Shown piece after piece: positions 8,372-16,907 of a DNA stretch of 64,000 nucleotides (the first letter of the stretch is position 1; each line of letters starts with the position of its first letter). The stretch comes from DASWZN01 sp036404435 (lineage in GTDB: Bacteria; Acidobacteriota; Terriglobia; Bryobacterales; Bryobacteraceae). Location: contig DASWZN010000015.1 in the NCBI GenBank assembly GCA_036404435.1, positions 186,001 through 250,000 on the forward strand. The letters run 5' to 3'. The position numbers and the translations under genes were made by a program. The notes under the pieces are model-generated. The model saw only the letters and a list, made by a program, of their open reading frames with translations. It made no database searches and was not told where the DNA came from.

Positions 8372-9976
8372 CTATTGCTTTGAAAGCCGCTGGGCGATGA
8401 TCCGCTTCGCCTTATCGAGCAACGCGGTGGCCTTGGGCATGGCATCGACACCCTTGGCGACCTCCGGATCGGTCTCGACAGCCAACCGCCGCGCGTCCTC
8501 GAGGCCGAAGGCGCTCTGGTAGATCTCGCGCTTGATCTCCTGCTTCATCCAGTCCAGGTGCGCAGTGAAATCCGCTTCGGTGAACTCGATGCTTTGGCTA
8601 AGCAAGTACTGATGGAAATCTTCTACGATCTCCTGGTCCGGTTGCCATCCCTTGGGCAGCTTCGTCTGATGGGTGCCAAGGTAATGCGAGGCGAAGTTGA
8701 AGAAGGCGTACTTGCGCCGCGCCAGCAGCACCTGGAAGGTATCCAGCTTCGGTTCCTCGAACTTCTCGTCCGGAGTGATGCCCCCGCCGCCGTAGACCGT
8801 TCGGCCGCTATCGGTGGATTTCGCGTCGAGCAGGTTCTTGGTGTCGGTGTCCTTGCGGAAGTAGTAGTCGTAGAACGAGATGTTCGAATAGTCGCGCTGG
8901 ATCAGCCGCCCGCTGGGCGTGTAATAACGGGCCGTGGTGAGCGCCAGACCCGTGTTCTCCGAGAGCGGATAAACGGTCTGCACCAGGCCCTTGCCGAAGG
9001 TGTTGTCGCCCAGGATCCAAGCGCGGTCATGGTCCTGGAGCGCGCCCGCGACAATCTCGGCCGCCGACGCGGAGTAGTGGTTCACCAGCGTGACAATCGG
9101 GTAATCGCGCCCGCTGCTGCCCGTCTTGGAGACGTACGGCTTCTCCGACGACACACGGCCGCGGTGCGAGACGATGAGCTGCCCCTTCTGCAGGAAGCGG
9201 CCCGCGACCGCCACGCCTTCATTGAGCAGCCCGCCGGGATTATTCCGCAGGTCCAGGATCAGGCCCTTGATGTTGCCCTCGCCGAGGCGCTTGAGCGTCT
9301 CCTCCACCTCGTGGCTGGTGTTCTCGTTGAAGGAATCCACCTCGAGGATGGCGATACCGGGCCGGACCCAGAAGGCGTCCTGCACGGTCTTCCGCGGGAT
9401 CTCATCGCGGATCAGGTTAAAGACCAGCGGGGTGTCGCTGCCCTCCCGCGCCATGGTGACCTTGACGGGCGTGCCGCGAGGTCCCTTGAGCTTGTCCGCG
9501 ATCTCGGTCAGATTCAGTTTGTCGGTCGGCTGGTCATCCACCGACAGGATGGTGTCGCCGGGGCGGATACCGGCCTTGTAGGCCGGAGAGCCGGGGAAGG
9601 GCGCAATGACGATGGTTTTGCCATTCCCGAGGCGGCTGGGACCGATCTGCATCCCGACGCCGTAGTAGTGCCCCGACTGGTCTTCCTTCAGCAGTTGGAA
9701 GTCGCGCGGGTCGAAGAAGTTCGAGTGCGGATCGAGGGTGCGCAGCATGCCCGGAATCGCGCCCTTGTAGAGGGCCTTTTCGGGATCCAGTGCATCCGCG
9801 TTGTTGCGCTCCACCAGGGCGTAGACCTTCGTGAACGAGTCCACCGCGGCCCGGGTGTCGTCTTCCGACGAAGCCGCGACCGCGCTGGTCAAGCCCGAGC
9901 CGTAAATCCCGCCCAGAACCGAGCAGGCAACGATGATGGCAGGAACGATAAACAGGGAACGGCGAAATTCAGCCAT
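8372..9976 (-). CDS. S41 family C-terminal processing peptidase (CtpA-like)
   Basis: 534 residues with an N-terminal signal or anchor helix (SLFIVPAIIVACSVLGGIYG). A PDZ domain spans roughly residues 105-190 (YYGVGMQI and GSPAYKAGIRPGDTILSVDD). The catalytic core carries the serine in NHYSASAAEIVAGAL and the lysine in GDNTFGKGLVQTVYPL, the Ser/Lys dyad of tail-specific proteases. Such enzymes trim or degrade periplasmic proteins from the C-terminus. A helical C-terminal extension of about 130 residues follows the core. The gene lies between a MerR-type regulator and guaA, all leftward with short gaps. Confidence 0.95.
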   Translation of the reverse strand: MAEFRRSLFIVPAIIVACSVLGGIYGSGLTSAVAASSEDDTRAAVDSFTKVYALVERNNADALDPEKALYKGAIPGMLRTLDPHSNFFDPRDFQLLKEDQSGHYYGVGMQIGPSRLGNGKTIVIAPFPGSPAYKAGIRPGDTILSVDDQPTDKLNLTEIADKLKGPRGTPVKVTMAREGSDTPLVFNLIRDEIPRKTVQDAFWVRPGIAILEVDSFNENTSHEVEETLKRLGEGNIKGLILDLRNNPGGLLNEGVAVAGRFLQKGQLIVSHRGRVSSEKPYVSKTGSSGRDYPIVTLVNHYSASAAEIVAGALQDHDRAWILGDNTFGKGLVQTVYPLSENTGLALTTARYYTPSGRLIQRDYSNISFYDYYFRKDTDTKNLLDAKSTDSGRTVYGGGGITPDEKFEEPKLDTFQVLLARRKYAFFNFASHYLGTHQTKLPKGWQPDQEIVEDFHQYLLSQSIEFTEADFTAHLDWMKQEIKREIYQSAFGLEDARRLAVETDPEVAKGVDAMPKATALLDKAKRIIAQRLSKQ

Positions 9977-10040
9977 TGAGTCTCCAGAGGCGAATCTGAC
10001 TCCAGTATAGCAGTTTGGGGCGCCGCGGCCCTCTGGGCGT

Positions 10041-10541
10041 CTAGACCGCGCGGATTTTGCGCAACGGCGCGGCAGCCTCCGCCCGGGCGGGCTTCCTGGG
10101 CGCAGCCTGCAGGCGGCGAACCTGGTCGCTGACGCAAACCAGGAACATGGGCTGCTTGGCGTTCTTCAGCACGTCGATGATCCGCTCCTGCCGGTCCTCC
10201 AGGTAGATCGTCTTGCCGTCCGTGAGCAGGTGCAGCGCCGACTCGTTGGCCAGGACGTCGCTCAAGCGCCGGCCCATTTCGCGCTGCAGGTATCGCAAAA
10301 CGCGACGGATCTTCTGGAGCGAGAACCCTTTACGCCGCAGCTCGGCAATAACCGTAATCTCGAGGACCTGCTCGGACGAGTAGACCCGCTTGTGTCCGGC
10401 GTGTTCGGGCGAGACGACGTGCCGCTCGTCCCACCACTGGAGTTGCCGAAGGCTGACGTTCGCAACCTTGGCGACATCGAGGGAAGAATAGGCTTCAGCG
10501 GCAGGGACCGGAGCAGGACGTACCTTTCTTGTTTTGAACAT
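10041..10541 (-). CDS. MerR family transcriptional regulator
   Basis: 166 residues from ATG 10541; a TTG at 10547 would add two. The N-terminal winged helix-turn-helix is clear: YSSLDVAKVANVSLRQLQWW, then HKRVYSSEQVLEITVIAELR, then KGFSLQKIRRVLRYLQREMG. The usual MerR wing and helix 2 are present, but the long dimerisation coiled coil is short and there is no cysteine cluster for metal sensing. The second part (LLTDGKTIYLEDRQERIIDVL) is a small alpha/beta unit of unknown ligand. It faces away from the nuo operon across a 378-base gap, so it could regulate itself, the S41 protease downstream or nuo; this is inference. Confidence 0.85.
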   Translation of the reverse strand: MFKTRKVRPAPVPAAEAYSSLDVAKVANVSLRQLQWWDERHVVSPEHAGHKRVYSSEQVLEITVIAELRRKGFSLQKIRRVLRYLQREMGRRLSDVLANESALHLLTDGKTIYLEDRQERIIDVLKNAKQPMFLVCVSDQVRRLQAAPRKPARAEAAAPLRKIRAV

Positions 10542-10919
10542 GGCCAAGGGCTTCCGTTTAAAAGATTAGCAGATACAACCTCGCAATAGGATTGTACTTC
10601 GCCGCGCTGCGGAGTCCAAGTGTTTTTTTCGGAATTCTGCATGACTCCGTAGCGGGTAGTGCGTCCGGCAACCACCCCAGAACGGGCATCCTTGGACGAA
10701 AACGGGCTTCGGGGATCGTCGCGGCGCCAGCCAGCCTGCATCGGGCTGTAGCGATTCTTAACAGCCTCAGGGCTCTGGCGCCCCCAGCGATTTGACACCC
10801 AGTTTCGGAGATCACTATAGTCGAATTGGAACCACTGAAGAGTTGCTGTGGGGAACTTTGCGGCCTTCGCCGGGTGATTCGCCGGCGCCGCAGGGGCTGT
10901 TGGGAGGGCTGAGACGCTG
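10542..10919. other. 378-base divergent regulatory gap (merR / nuo)
   Basis: No convincing gene. It holds the nuo promoter at 10792-10821 and a 98-base nuo leader containing a GC-rich stem-forming segment (GCGGC at about 10859 to GCCGC at about 10890). A strong GGGAGGG ribosome-binding site lies about ten bases before nuoA. The merR side is more AT-rich (TTTAAAAGATTAGCAGATAC around 10558-10577) and probably holds the merR promoter, although I could not settle on boxes. Confidence 0.6.
10792..10821 (+). promoter_or_regulatory. Sigma-70 type promoter of the nuo operon
   Basis: TTGACA at 10792-10797, an 18-base spacer, and TATAGT at 10816-10821. The boxes lie 98 bases before the nuoA start codon. 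The -35 box is a perfect consensus and the -10 differs at one position. It is the only strong promoter I see before the nuo run. Confidence 0.75.
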
Positions 10920-11324
10920 ATGCCGGGGTCGCCGGACTCATACGCTGAGGTGTACTTCCCCATCCTGCTACAGGCCGGGATCGCCATGGCGATCGCCGCG
11001 GGGATGCTGGTCACTTCCGCCATCCTGGGGCGCCGAGTGCGCAATCGGGTCAAAGACCTGCCCTACGAGTGCGGGATCACCCCGGTGGGCTCGACGAGCG
11101 GGCGGTGGAGCGTCAAGTTCTACCTGGTGGCGATGGTCTTCATCCTGTTCGACATCGAGACCGTATTCCTCTTTCCCTGGGTGGTGGTCTTTCGGGAACT
11201 GCGGATGTTCGCGTTCGTCGAGATGCTGATATTCGTCGTCCTGATCCTGTCGGGCTTCTTCTACATCTGGAAGAAGGGCGCGCTGGCCTGGTCCGTCCAG
11301 GAGAACCCGGAGGAGCGGCCGTGA
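10920..11324 (+). CDS. nuoA: NADH-quinone oxidoreductase subunit A
   Basis: 134 residues with three transmembrane helices, the usual topology of the small complex I subunit NuoA in the proton-pumping membrane arm. The conserved loop KDLPYECGITPVG and the helix FYLVAMVFILFDIETVFLFPW are both diagnostic. ATG 10920 follows GGGAGGG. The stop codon overlaps the GTG start of nuoC by four bases, so nuoB, which normally sits between A and C, is cleanly absent here. Confidence 0.97.
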   Translation: MPGSPDSYAEVYFPILLQAGIAMAIAAGMLVTSAILGRRVRNRVKDLPYECGITPVGSTSGRWSVKFYLVAMVFILFDIETVFLFPWVVVFRELRMFAFVEMLIFVVLILSGFFYIWKKGALAWSVQENPEERP

Positions 11325-11782
11325 GCGAGAACCCCGTGGCAGTGGCCATCTCTGGCGCAGTGCTTGGTTCGAGCGTCCACCGCGGCCAGGCGAGTCTGGA
11401 GATCGCCCCGGCGCAGATCGTCGAGGTCTGCCGGTTCCTCAGGGACCAGCAACACTTCAACCGGGTGAGCGGCGTGACCGCGGCGGACTGGTACCCCACC
11501 GAGCCGCGCTTCGAGATCGTCTACCTTCTGCACTCGCTCGAACGAAACGAGCGGCTGCGTTTGAAGTGCCGCGTGCCGTCCGATCGCGCCGAGATCGACT
11601 CGGTCACGGGCGTGTGGCCGGGAGCGAACTGGTATGAGCGTGAGGTCTTCGACCTGTTCGGCATCGTTTTCCTGAATCACCCCGACTTGCGGCGGATCAT
11701 GATGCCCGAGGGATGGGAGGGCCATCCGCTGCGGAAGGACTACCCGGTGACCGGTCCGAAGTACGACTACACACAGGAATGA
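11321..11782 (+). CDS. nuoC: NADH-quinone oxidoreductase subunit C
   Basis: 153 residues, the unfused 30 kDa-type subunit of the peripheral arm, not fused to NuoD. It starts at GTG 11321 inside the nuoA stop. Conserved features are FNRVSGVTAADW, VTGVWPGANWYEREVFDLFG and HPDLRRIMMPEGWEGHPLRKDYP, the last being the complex I 30 kDa signature region. It ends in an ATGA overlap with nuoD, which implies translational coupling. Confidence 0.97.
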   Translation: MSENPVAVAISGAVLGSSVHRGQASLEIAPAQIVEVCRFLRDQQHFNRVSGVTAADWYPTEPRFEIVYLLHSLERNERLRLKCRVPSDRAEIDSVTGVWPGANWYEREVFDLFGIVFLNHPDLRRIMMPEGWEGHPLRKDYPVTGPKYDYTQE

Positions 11783-12987
11783 GCGAGCCAGCCAACACTA
11801 CCGAGACGCCGGCCGACACCGCCCCGCGGCGGATGACGCTCAACATGGGCCCGCAGCACCCGTCCACCCATGGCGTGCTGCGCATGGTGCTGGAGCTCGA
11901 AGGCGAGACCGTCACCAAAGTGGGTTGCGACATCGGCTACCTGCACACCGGCATCGAGAAAGAGTTCGAGGCGAAGCTTTACCAGCAGGGGGTGACGCTC
12001 ACCGACCGCATCGACTACCTCTGCCCGCTCATCAACAATCTCTGCTATTGCCTGGCGGTGGAGAAGCTGCTGGACCTGGAGATCCCGCCGGCGGCGCAGT
12101 GGATGCGCGTGCTGCTGGGCGAGCTGACGCGCATCAACAGCCACCTGGTCTGGCTGGGCACGCACTCGATGGACCTGGGCGCGATGTCGGTGTTTCTGTA
12201 CTGTTTCCGCGAGCGGGAAGAAATACTGAAGATATTCGAGATGTTCTCCGGCCAGCGCATGATGACCAGCTATTTCAGGATCGGCGGCCTCGCGCTCGAG
12301 CCCCCGCGCGGCTGGCAGCAGGCGGCCGGGAAGTTCATCGATGCCTTCCCCAGCCGCGTGGATGAATACGAAGAGCTGCTGACCAAGAACCCGATCTGGA
12401 TGCGCCGCACCAAAGGCGTCGGCCGCGCGGCGCTCGACGACCTGATCGCGCACGGCGTCACCGGACCGATGCTGCGCGCGGCCGGGCTCAAGTGGGATAT
12501 CCGCAAGAGCGAACCGTATTCGAGTTACGAGAAGTTCGATTTCGAGATCCCCACCCGGACCGAGGGCGACGTCTACGCGCGTTACCAGGTGAGGGTGGAG
12601 GAGTTGCGCCAGAGCGCGCGCATCGTCAAGCAGGCGCTCGACGGCATGCCGGCGGGACCGTGGGTGGCGGACGCGCCCCACGTCGTGCTGCCCGACCGCG
12701 AGAAGATGAAGACCGAGATGGAGGCCCTCATCTATCACTTCAAGATCGTGACGGAGGGCTTCCGCGTGCCCGCGGGCGATGTCTACCAGGTGGTGGAGTC
12801 GCCGCGCGGCGAGATGGGTTACTACGTGGTCAGCGACGGCACCGCGCGGCCGTACCGCGTGTTCATTCACGGCCCCAGCTTCGGGAACCTGCAAGGGCTG
12901 CCGAAGATGGTGGAGGACCGGCTGGTGGCCGACGCGATCGCGGCGTTGGGATCGACGGATTTCGTTTTGGGGGACGTGGATCGGTAG
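11779..12987 (+). CDS. nuoD: NADH-quinone oxidoreductase subunit D
   Basis: 402 residues, the 49 kDa subunit that forms the quinone-binding cavity together with NuoB. The signature MGPQHPSTHGVLRMVLELEG lies near residues 23-42, followed by CDIGYLHTGIEKEFE. The C-terminus carries RVFIHGPSFGNLQGLPKM and ends in DFVLGDVDR, as expected for the family. The start ATG 11779 overlaps the nuoC stop. A palindromic element separates it from nuoE. NuoB, its normal partner around cluster N2, is not encoded in this window. Confidence 0.98.
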   Translation: MSEPANTTETPADTAPRRMTLNMGPQHPSTHGVLRMVLELEGETVTKVGCDIGYLHTGIEKEFEAKLYQQGVTLTDRIDYLCPLINNLCYCLAVEKLLDLEIPPAAQWMRVLLGELTRINSHLVWLGTHSMDLGAMSVFLYCFREREEILKIFEMFSGQRMMTSYFRIGGLALEPPRGWQQAAGKFIDAFPSRVDEYEELLTKNPIWMRRTKGVGRAALDDLIAHGVTGPMLRAAGLKWDIRKSEPYSSYEKFDFEIPTRTEGDVYARYQVRVEELRQSARIVKQALDGMPAGPWVADAPHVVLPDREKMKTEMEALIYHFKIVTEGFRVPAGDVYQVVESPRGEMGYYVVSDGTARPYRVFIHGPSFGNLQGLPKMVEDRLVADAIAALGSTDFVLGDVDR

Positions 12988-13004
12988 GCGGCCAAGAGAA
13001 TTAT

Positions 13005-13092
13005 AGCCGCAGACGAACGACAGATGAACGCGGATAAAACACAATGACAAATAGGAATTCTTATCGGCGTCTATCTGCGTTCATCTGCGGCT
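13005..13092. repeat. Palindromic element, CCGCAGATGAACGC type (copy 1)
   Basis: Perfect 9-base outer arms AGCCGCAGA (13005-13013) and TCTGCGGCT (13084-13092). The inner parts GATGAACGCGGATAA and TATCTGCGTTCATC are also largely complementary. It fills most of the 123-base nuoD-nuoE gap. A related copy sits between nuoH and nuoJ. Confidence 0.8.
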
Positions 13093-13110
13093 GAATAGGT
13101 TTTTGCTCCT

Positions 13111-13593
13111 ATGACTTTCTCGCCCCAGCTCGAAGCGCGGTTCGATAGGATGCTGAAGAACTATCCGCCGGGCAAGGAACGCTCGGCGGTGGTTCCCATG
13201 CTGATGTATGCGCAGGATGAGATCGGCTCGGTCACGCCCGAACTGGTCGAAGAGGTCGCGCGCCGGACGGGGATCACGCCGCTGCAGGTCGAGGAGGTCG
13301 TTTCGTATTACTCCATGCTGCACCGGCAGCCGCTGGGAGCGCATCACATTCAGATCTGCACCAACATAAGCTGCATGTTGGCGGGCGGGGCCGAATTGTG
13401 GGACCACGCCTGCAAGAAGCTGGGCATCGGACACAAGGAGGTGACCGCGGACGGGCAGTACTCGCTCGAAGAAGTCGAGTGCATCGGCGCGTGCTCGTGG
13501 GCGCCGGCGCTCCAGGTCAACTACGAGTTCCATCACGGGATGACGCCGGAGAAGCTGGACCGATTGATCGAGAGCCTGCGGAAACTCCAGTAA
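13111..13593 (+). CDS. nuoE: NADH-quinone oxidoreductase subunit E
   Basis: 160 residues, a thioredoxin-fold [2Fe-2S] subunit of the NADH dehydrogenase module. The four cluster cysteines are visible: ICTNISCMLAGG gives the first pair and ECIGACSWAPALQV the second. The N-terminal helical part (YPPGKERSAVVPMLMYAQDE) is typical. It begins at ATG 13111, 18 bases after a palindromic element, and lies three bases before nuoF. The weak Shine-Dalgarno region (CTGAATAGGTTTTTG) suggests moderate initiation or dependence on upstream translation. Confidence 0.97.
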   Translation: MTFSPQLEARFDRMLKNYPPGKERSAVVPMLMYAQDEIGSVTPELVEEVARRTGITPLQVEEVVSYYSMLHRQPLGAHHIQICTNISCMLAGGAELWDHACKKLGIGHKEVTADGQYSLEEVECIGACSWAPALQVNYEFHHGMTPEKLDRLIESLRKLQ

Positions 13594-13596
13594 GCG

Positions 13597-14907
13597 ATGC
13601 CCTATAACGAACCGAGCCCGCTCGAAGTCAAGGTGCTGACCAGGCGCTTCGGCCTGCGCGATTCGGCGTCCCTCTCCACCTACCTGGCTACGGACGGCTA
13701 CACGGCGCTGCGGAAGGCGATCGAGATGACGCCCGAGCGCATCCTCGACGAGTTGAAGGCGTCGGGCCTGCGCGGGCGCGGCGGCGCGGGCTTTCCCACG
13801 GGGATGAAGTGGAGCTTCGTGCCGCGGGATTCCGCCAAGCCGAAGTACATCGTGGTGAACGCCGACGAGAGCGAGCCGGGCACCTGCAAGGACCGGCTGC
13901 TGATCGAGTACGATCCGCACCAGTTGATCGAGGGCATGCTGATTGCGGCCCGCGTGGTGGGCGCCGCGCGCGGCTACATCTACATCCGCGGCGAGTACCG
14001 TTACCTGATCGACATCATGGACCGCGCCCTCGCGGAGGCATACGCGCAGGGCTACCTGGGCCCCAACATTCTGGCGACCGGATTCGGCTTCGACGCTTCG
14101 ACGCACACCGGCGCGGGGGCCTACGAGTGCGGCGAGGAATCGGCGCTGCTCGAATCGCTCGAAGGCAAGCGCGGCATCCCGCGCATTCGCCCGCCGTTTC
14201 CGGCCGTGGCGGGGCTCTACCAATCGCCCACCGTGCTGAACAACGTGGAGAGCTACTGCGCCGCGCCGGCGATCCTGCGCGATGGCGGGGCGGCGTTCGC
14301 CGCGCTGGGGACGCCGAAGAACGGTGGCACGCGGCTGTTCTGCATCTCCGGCCACGTCAACCGGCCCGGCGTCTACGAGCTGCCGATGGGTTTCAACCTG
14401 CTGCGGATGATCGAGGAAGTCGCCGGCGGCATCTCCGGTGGAAAGAAGCTGAAGGCGGTGATTCCGGGCGGCTCTTCCTGCCCCGTGCTGAAGGCCGAGG
14501 AGTGCGACATCCCGATGGACTTCGATTCGCTCGCCAAGGCCAAGAGCATGTTGGGCTCGGGTGGCGTGGTGGTGATGGACGAGGACACCTGCATGGTGAA
14601 GGCCGCGCTGCGCATCATGCGCTTCTACGCGCACGAAAGCTGCGGCTGGTGTATTCCCTGCCGTGAGGGCACGCTGTGGCTGAAGAAGATCCTGACGCGC
14701 GTGCACGAAGGCGGCGGCGTCGCCAGTGACGTGGGGCTGATCCACGAGCTGGCCGCCAACATGCTGGGCCGCACCTTCTGCCCGCTCGGAGACGCCGCGG
14801 CCATGCCCACGCTGGCCTTCGTCGAGAAGTTCCGCGACGAGTTCGAGGCGCACCTCAACGGGCAGCCCTGCCCGTTCGAGCACGTCAACCGGCTGGTGAC
14901 TGCCTGA
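13597..14907 (+). CDS. nuoF: NADH-quinone oxidoreductase subunit F
   Basis: 436 residues, the subunit that binds NADH and FMN and holds cluster N3. The nucleotide-binding motif LRGRGGAGFPTGMKW lies near residues 57-71, the FMN-contact region NADESEPGTCKDR follows, and the [4Fe-4S] site is SCGWCIPCREGT near residue 348 with the fourth Cys in GRTFCPLGDAA. Its TGA overlaps the ATG of nuoG by one base. Together with nuoE and nuoG it forms a complete N module. Confidence 0.98.
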   Translation: MPYNEPSPLEVKVLTRRFGLRDSASLSTYLATDGYTALRKAIEMTPERILDELKASGLRGRGGAGFPTGMKWSFVPRDSAKPKYIVVNADESEPGTCKDRLLIEYDPHQLIEGMLIAARVVGAARGYIYIRGEYRYLIDIMDRALAEAYAQGYLGPNILATGFGFDASTHTGAGAYECGEESALLESLEGKRGIPRIRPPFPAVAGLYQSPTVLNNVESYCAAPAILRDGGAAFAALGTPKNGGTRLFCISGHVNRPGVYELPMGFNLLRMIEEVAGGISGGKKLKAVIPGGSSCPVLKAEECDIPMDFDSLAKAKSMLGSGGVVVMDEDTCMVKAALRIMRFYAHESCGWCIPCREGTLWLKKILTRVHEGGGVASDVGLIHELAANMLGRTFCPLGDAAAMPTLAFVEKFRDEFEAHLNGQPCPFEHVNRLVTA

Positions 14908-16883
14908 TGGCCAACACGGTCAAACTGACGATCGACGGCCGGCCCATCGAGGCCGCGGCGGGGACACTGGTGATCGAGGCCGCGCGCCACAACGGCATCG
15001 AGATCCCGGCTTTCTGTTACTACGAGGGCCTGGCGCTCCAGGCCGCCTGCCGTATGTGCATGGTCGAGGTCGAGAAGGCTCCCAAGCTCATGACCGCCTG
15101 CACGCTGCCGGTGGCCGAGGGCATGGTGGTCCGTACCGACACGCCCAAGGTCGCCGAGGCGCGGAAGTCCACGCTCGAGTTCCTGCTGACCAATCACCCG
15201 CTCGATTGCCCGGTGTGCGACAAGGGCGGCGAGTGCGAGCTGCAGGACATGGTGTTCCGCTACGGCGCCGGCCAGAGCCGGTTCGTCGAGATCAAGCAGC
15301 ACGTCGATGAGCGGCAGTGGTCGCCCGTGGTGTTCTACGACCGCCCTCGCTGCATCCTGTGCTTCCGCTGCGTGCGGATTTGCAGCGAGGGGATGGGCGT
15401 GGGCGCGCTGGGCATCGTCAATCGCGGCGCGGCCTCCGAGATTGCGCCTAACCGCGGCGACCAACTCGAGTGCGACGAGTGCGGCATGTGCATCGACATC
15501 TGCCCGGTAGGCGCGCTGACCAGCGGCACCTACCGCTACAAGACGCGGCCTTGGGAGATGGAGCACGTGGGCACCATCTGCGCGCACTGCTCGGACGGAT
15601 GCAAAACCACACTAGGCGTCCGGCAGAACACGATCGAGCGGGCCAACAACCGCGACCGCTCCGGCATCAACGGCGAGTTTCTGTGCCTCAAGGGCCGCTA
15701 CGCGGCGGACTTCACGGACCATCCCGAGCGGCTGCTCACGCCACTGGTGCGCAACGCGGCGGGCGAGTTCGAGCCGGTCTCGTGGGCCCGGGCCATCGAG
15801 ACGGTGGCCGCCCGGTTCAGCGAGGTGAAGGCGCGGGGCGGGATGTTCGGCGTCATCGGCTCGAACCACACCACCAACGAGGAGAACGAGTACCTGCAGC
15901 GGCTGGCGCGGGCGGGACTGGGGACGAACAACATCGACCACCACCGCACCGGCGACGTGGTTTCGCTCCTGCGTGCGCTCGATGGGCGGCGGGATGCGCT
16001 GGCCACGACTGCCGATCTTTACAACAGCAAAGCCGTGCTGATCGTGGGCGCGGATCTCTCGCAGCAGCACCCGTTCCTGGCCTACCAGGTGCGTGCGAAC
16101 TGGCGGCATCATCGTGCACCTCTGTACTTGGTTGAGCGCGGACCGACGCGCGAGGACGTCAATGCGAAGCGCGTGGTCACCACCGCTCCGGGCGAGGAGC
16201 TGAGCGGTCTGGAGCAGATTCGCGCCGAGCTGGCGGCCGAGCCCGAGCTGACGATCCTGTTCGGCGACGCGGTGCGGGGCGCGGGCGTCGGGGAGTTGGT
16301 GGCTTTCGGCGATTCGCTCGGCATCCCGGTGAAGTATGTCTGCCTGGTGGACTACTCGAATTCGCGCGGCGCGCAGGATGGGGGCCTGCTGCCGGGCCCC
16401 GGCGGCCTGAACCTGGATGAGATGCTTGCGGCCGAGGACCTGGACGCGCTGTGGATTGTGGGCGCGAACCCGCTCAAGGGCGAGCGGACGCTGGCCGCGG
16501 CGGGCGCGTTCGTGGTGGTGAACGAGTTGTTCCTCACCGAGACGGCCCGGCGCGCCGACGTGATCCTGCCGGCGGCTTCGCAATACGAAAAATCGGGCAC
16601 GGTGACGAACGTGTGCGGCGAGGTGCAGCGGCTCAAGAAGGCGATCGAGAAGATGGGCGCCAAGCCGGACCTGGAGATCTTCAGGCTGGTGGCGCGCGCG
16701 ATGAGGCTGGAGTTGCCGGAGGCCGCGGCGCCGGGCTTTGCCGAAGTGCGTCCCGCACTGATCCATTCGGCGGGCGACACGCTTTTCACGTCGGGAACGA
16801 TGGGACGCTATTCGAAGATGCTGAACGCGGTGAAGGAAGGACCGGGGGAGTTATACAACAACAGCACCGAACCGCGCGTGTAA
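14907..16883 (+). CDS. nuoG: NADH-quinone oxidoreductase subunit G
   Basis: 658 residues. The N-terminal ferredoxin domain has the [2Fe-2S] cysteines in PAFCYYEGLALQAACRMCMV and TACTLP. A His/Cys [4Fe-4S] site follows (NHPLDCPVCDKGGECELQD). Two four-cysteine clusters come next (CILCFRCVRIC and CDECGMCIDICPVGAL), then a molybdopterin-oxidoreductase-like domain with ICAHCSDGCKTTLGV. The C-terminal half is a shortened MoCo-type domain without evident cofactor function, as is usual in NuoG. It is longest in the operon and directly coupled to nuoF. NuoG's clusters would pass electrons to NuoI, which is missing from this locus. Confidence 0.97.
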   Translation: MANTVKLTIDGRPIEAAAGTLVIEAARHNGIEIPAFCYYEGLALQAACRMCMVEVEKAPKLMTACTLPVAEGMVVRTDTPKVAEARKSTLEFLLTNHPLDCPVCDKGGECELQDMVFRYGAGQSRFVEIKQHVDERQWSPVVFYDRPRCILCFRCVRICSEGMGVGALGIVNRGAASEIAPNRGDQLECDECGMCIDICPVGALTSGTYRYKTRPWEMEHVGTICAHCSDGCKTTLGVRQNTIERANNRDRSGINGEFLCLKGRYAADFTDHPERLLTPLVRNAAGEFEPVSWARAIETVAARFSEVKARGGMFGVIGSNHTTNEENEYLQRLARAGLGTNNIDHHRTGDVVSLLRALDGRRDALATTADLYNSKAVLIVGADLSQQHPFLAYQVRANWRHHRAPLYLVERGPTREDVNAKRVVTTAPGEELSGLEQIRAELAAEPELTILFGDAVRGAGVGELVAFGDSLGIPVKYVCLVDYSNSRGAQDGGLLPGPGGLNLDEMLAAEDLDALWIVGANPLKGERTLAAAGAFVVVNELFLTETARRADVILPAASQYEKSGTVTNVCGEVQRLKKAIEKMGAKPDLEIFRLVARAMRLELPEAAAPGFAEVRPALIHSAGDTLFTSGTMGRYSKMLNAVKEGPGELYNNSTEPRV

Positions 16884-16907
16884 GCAAGCGGTCCTTGGTC
16901 TGACACC

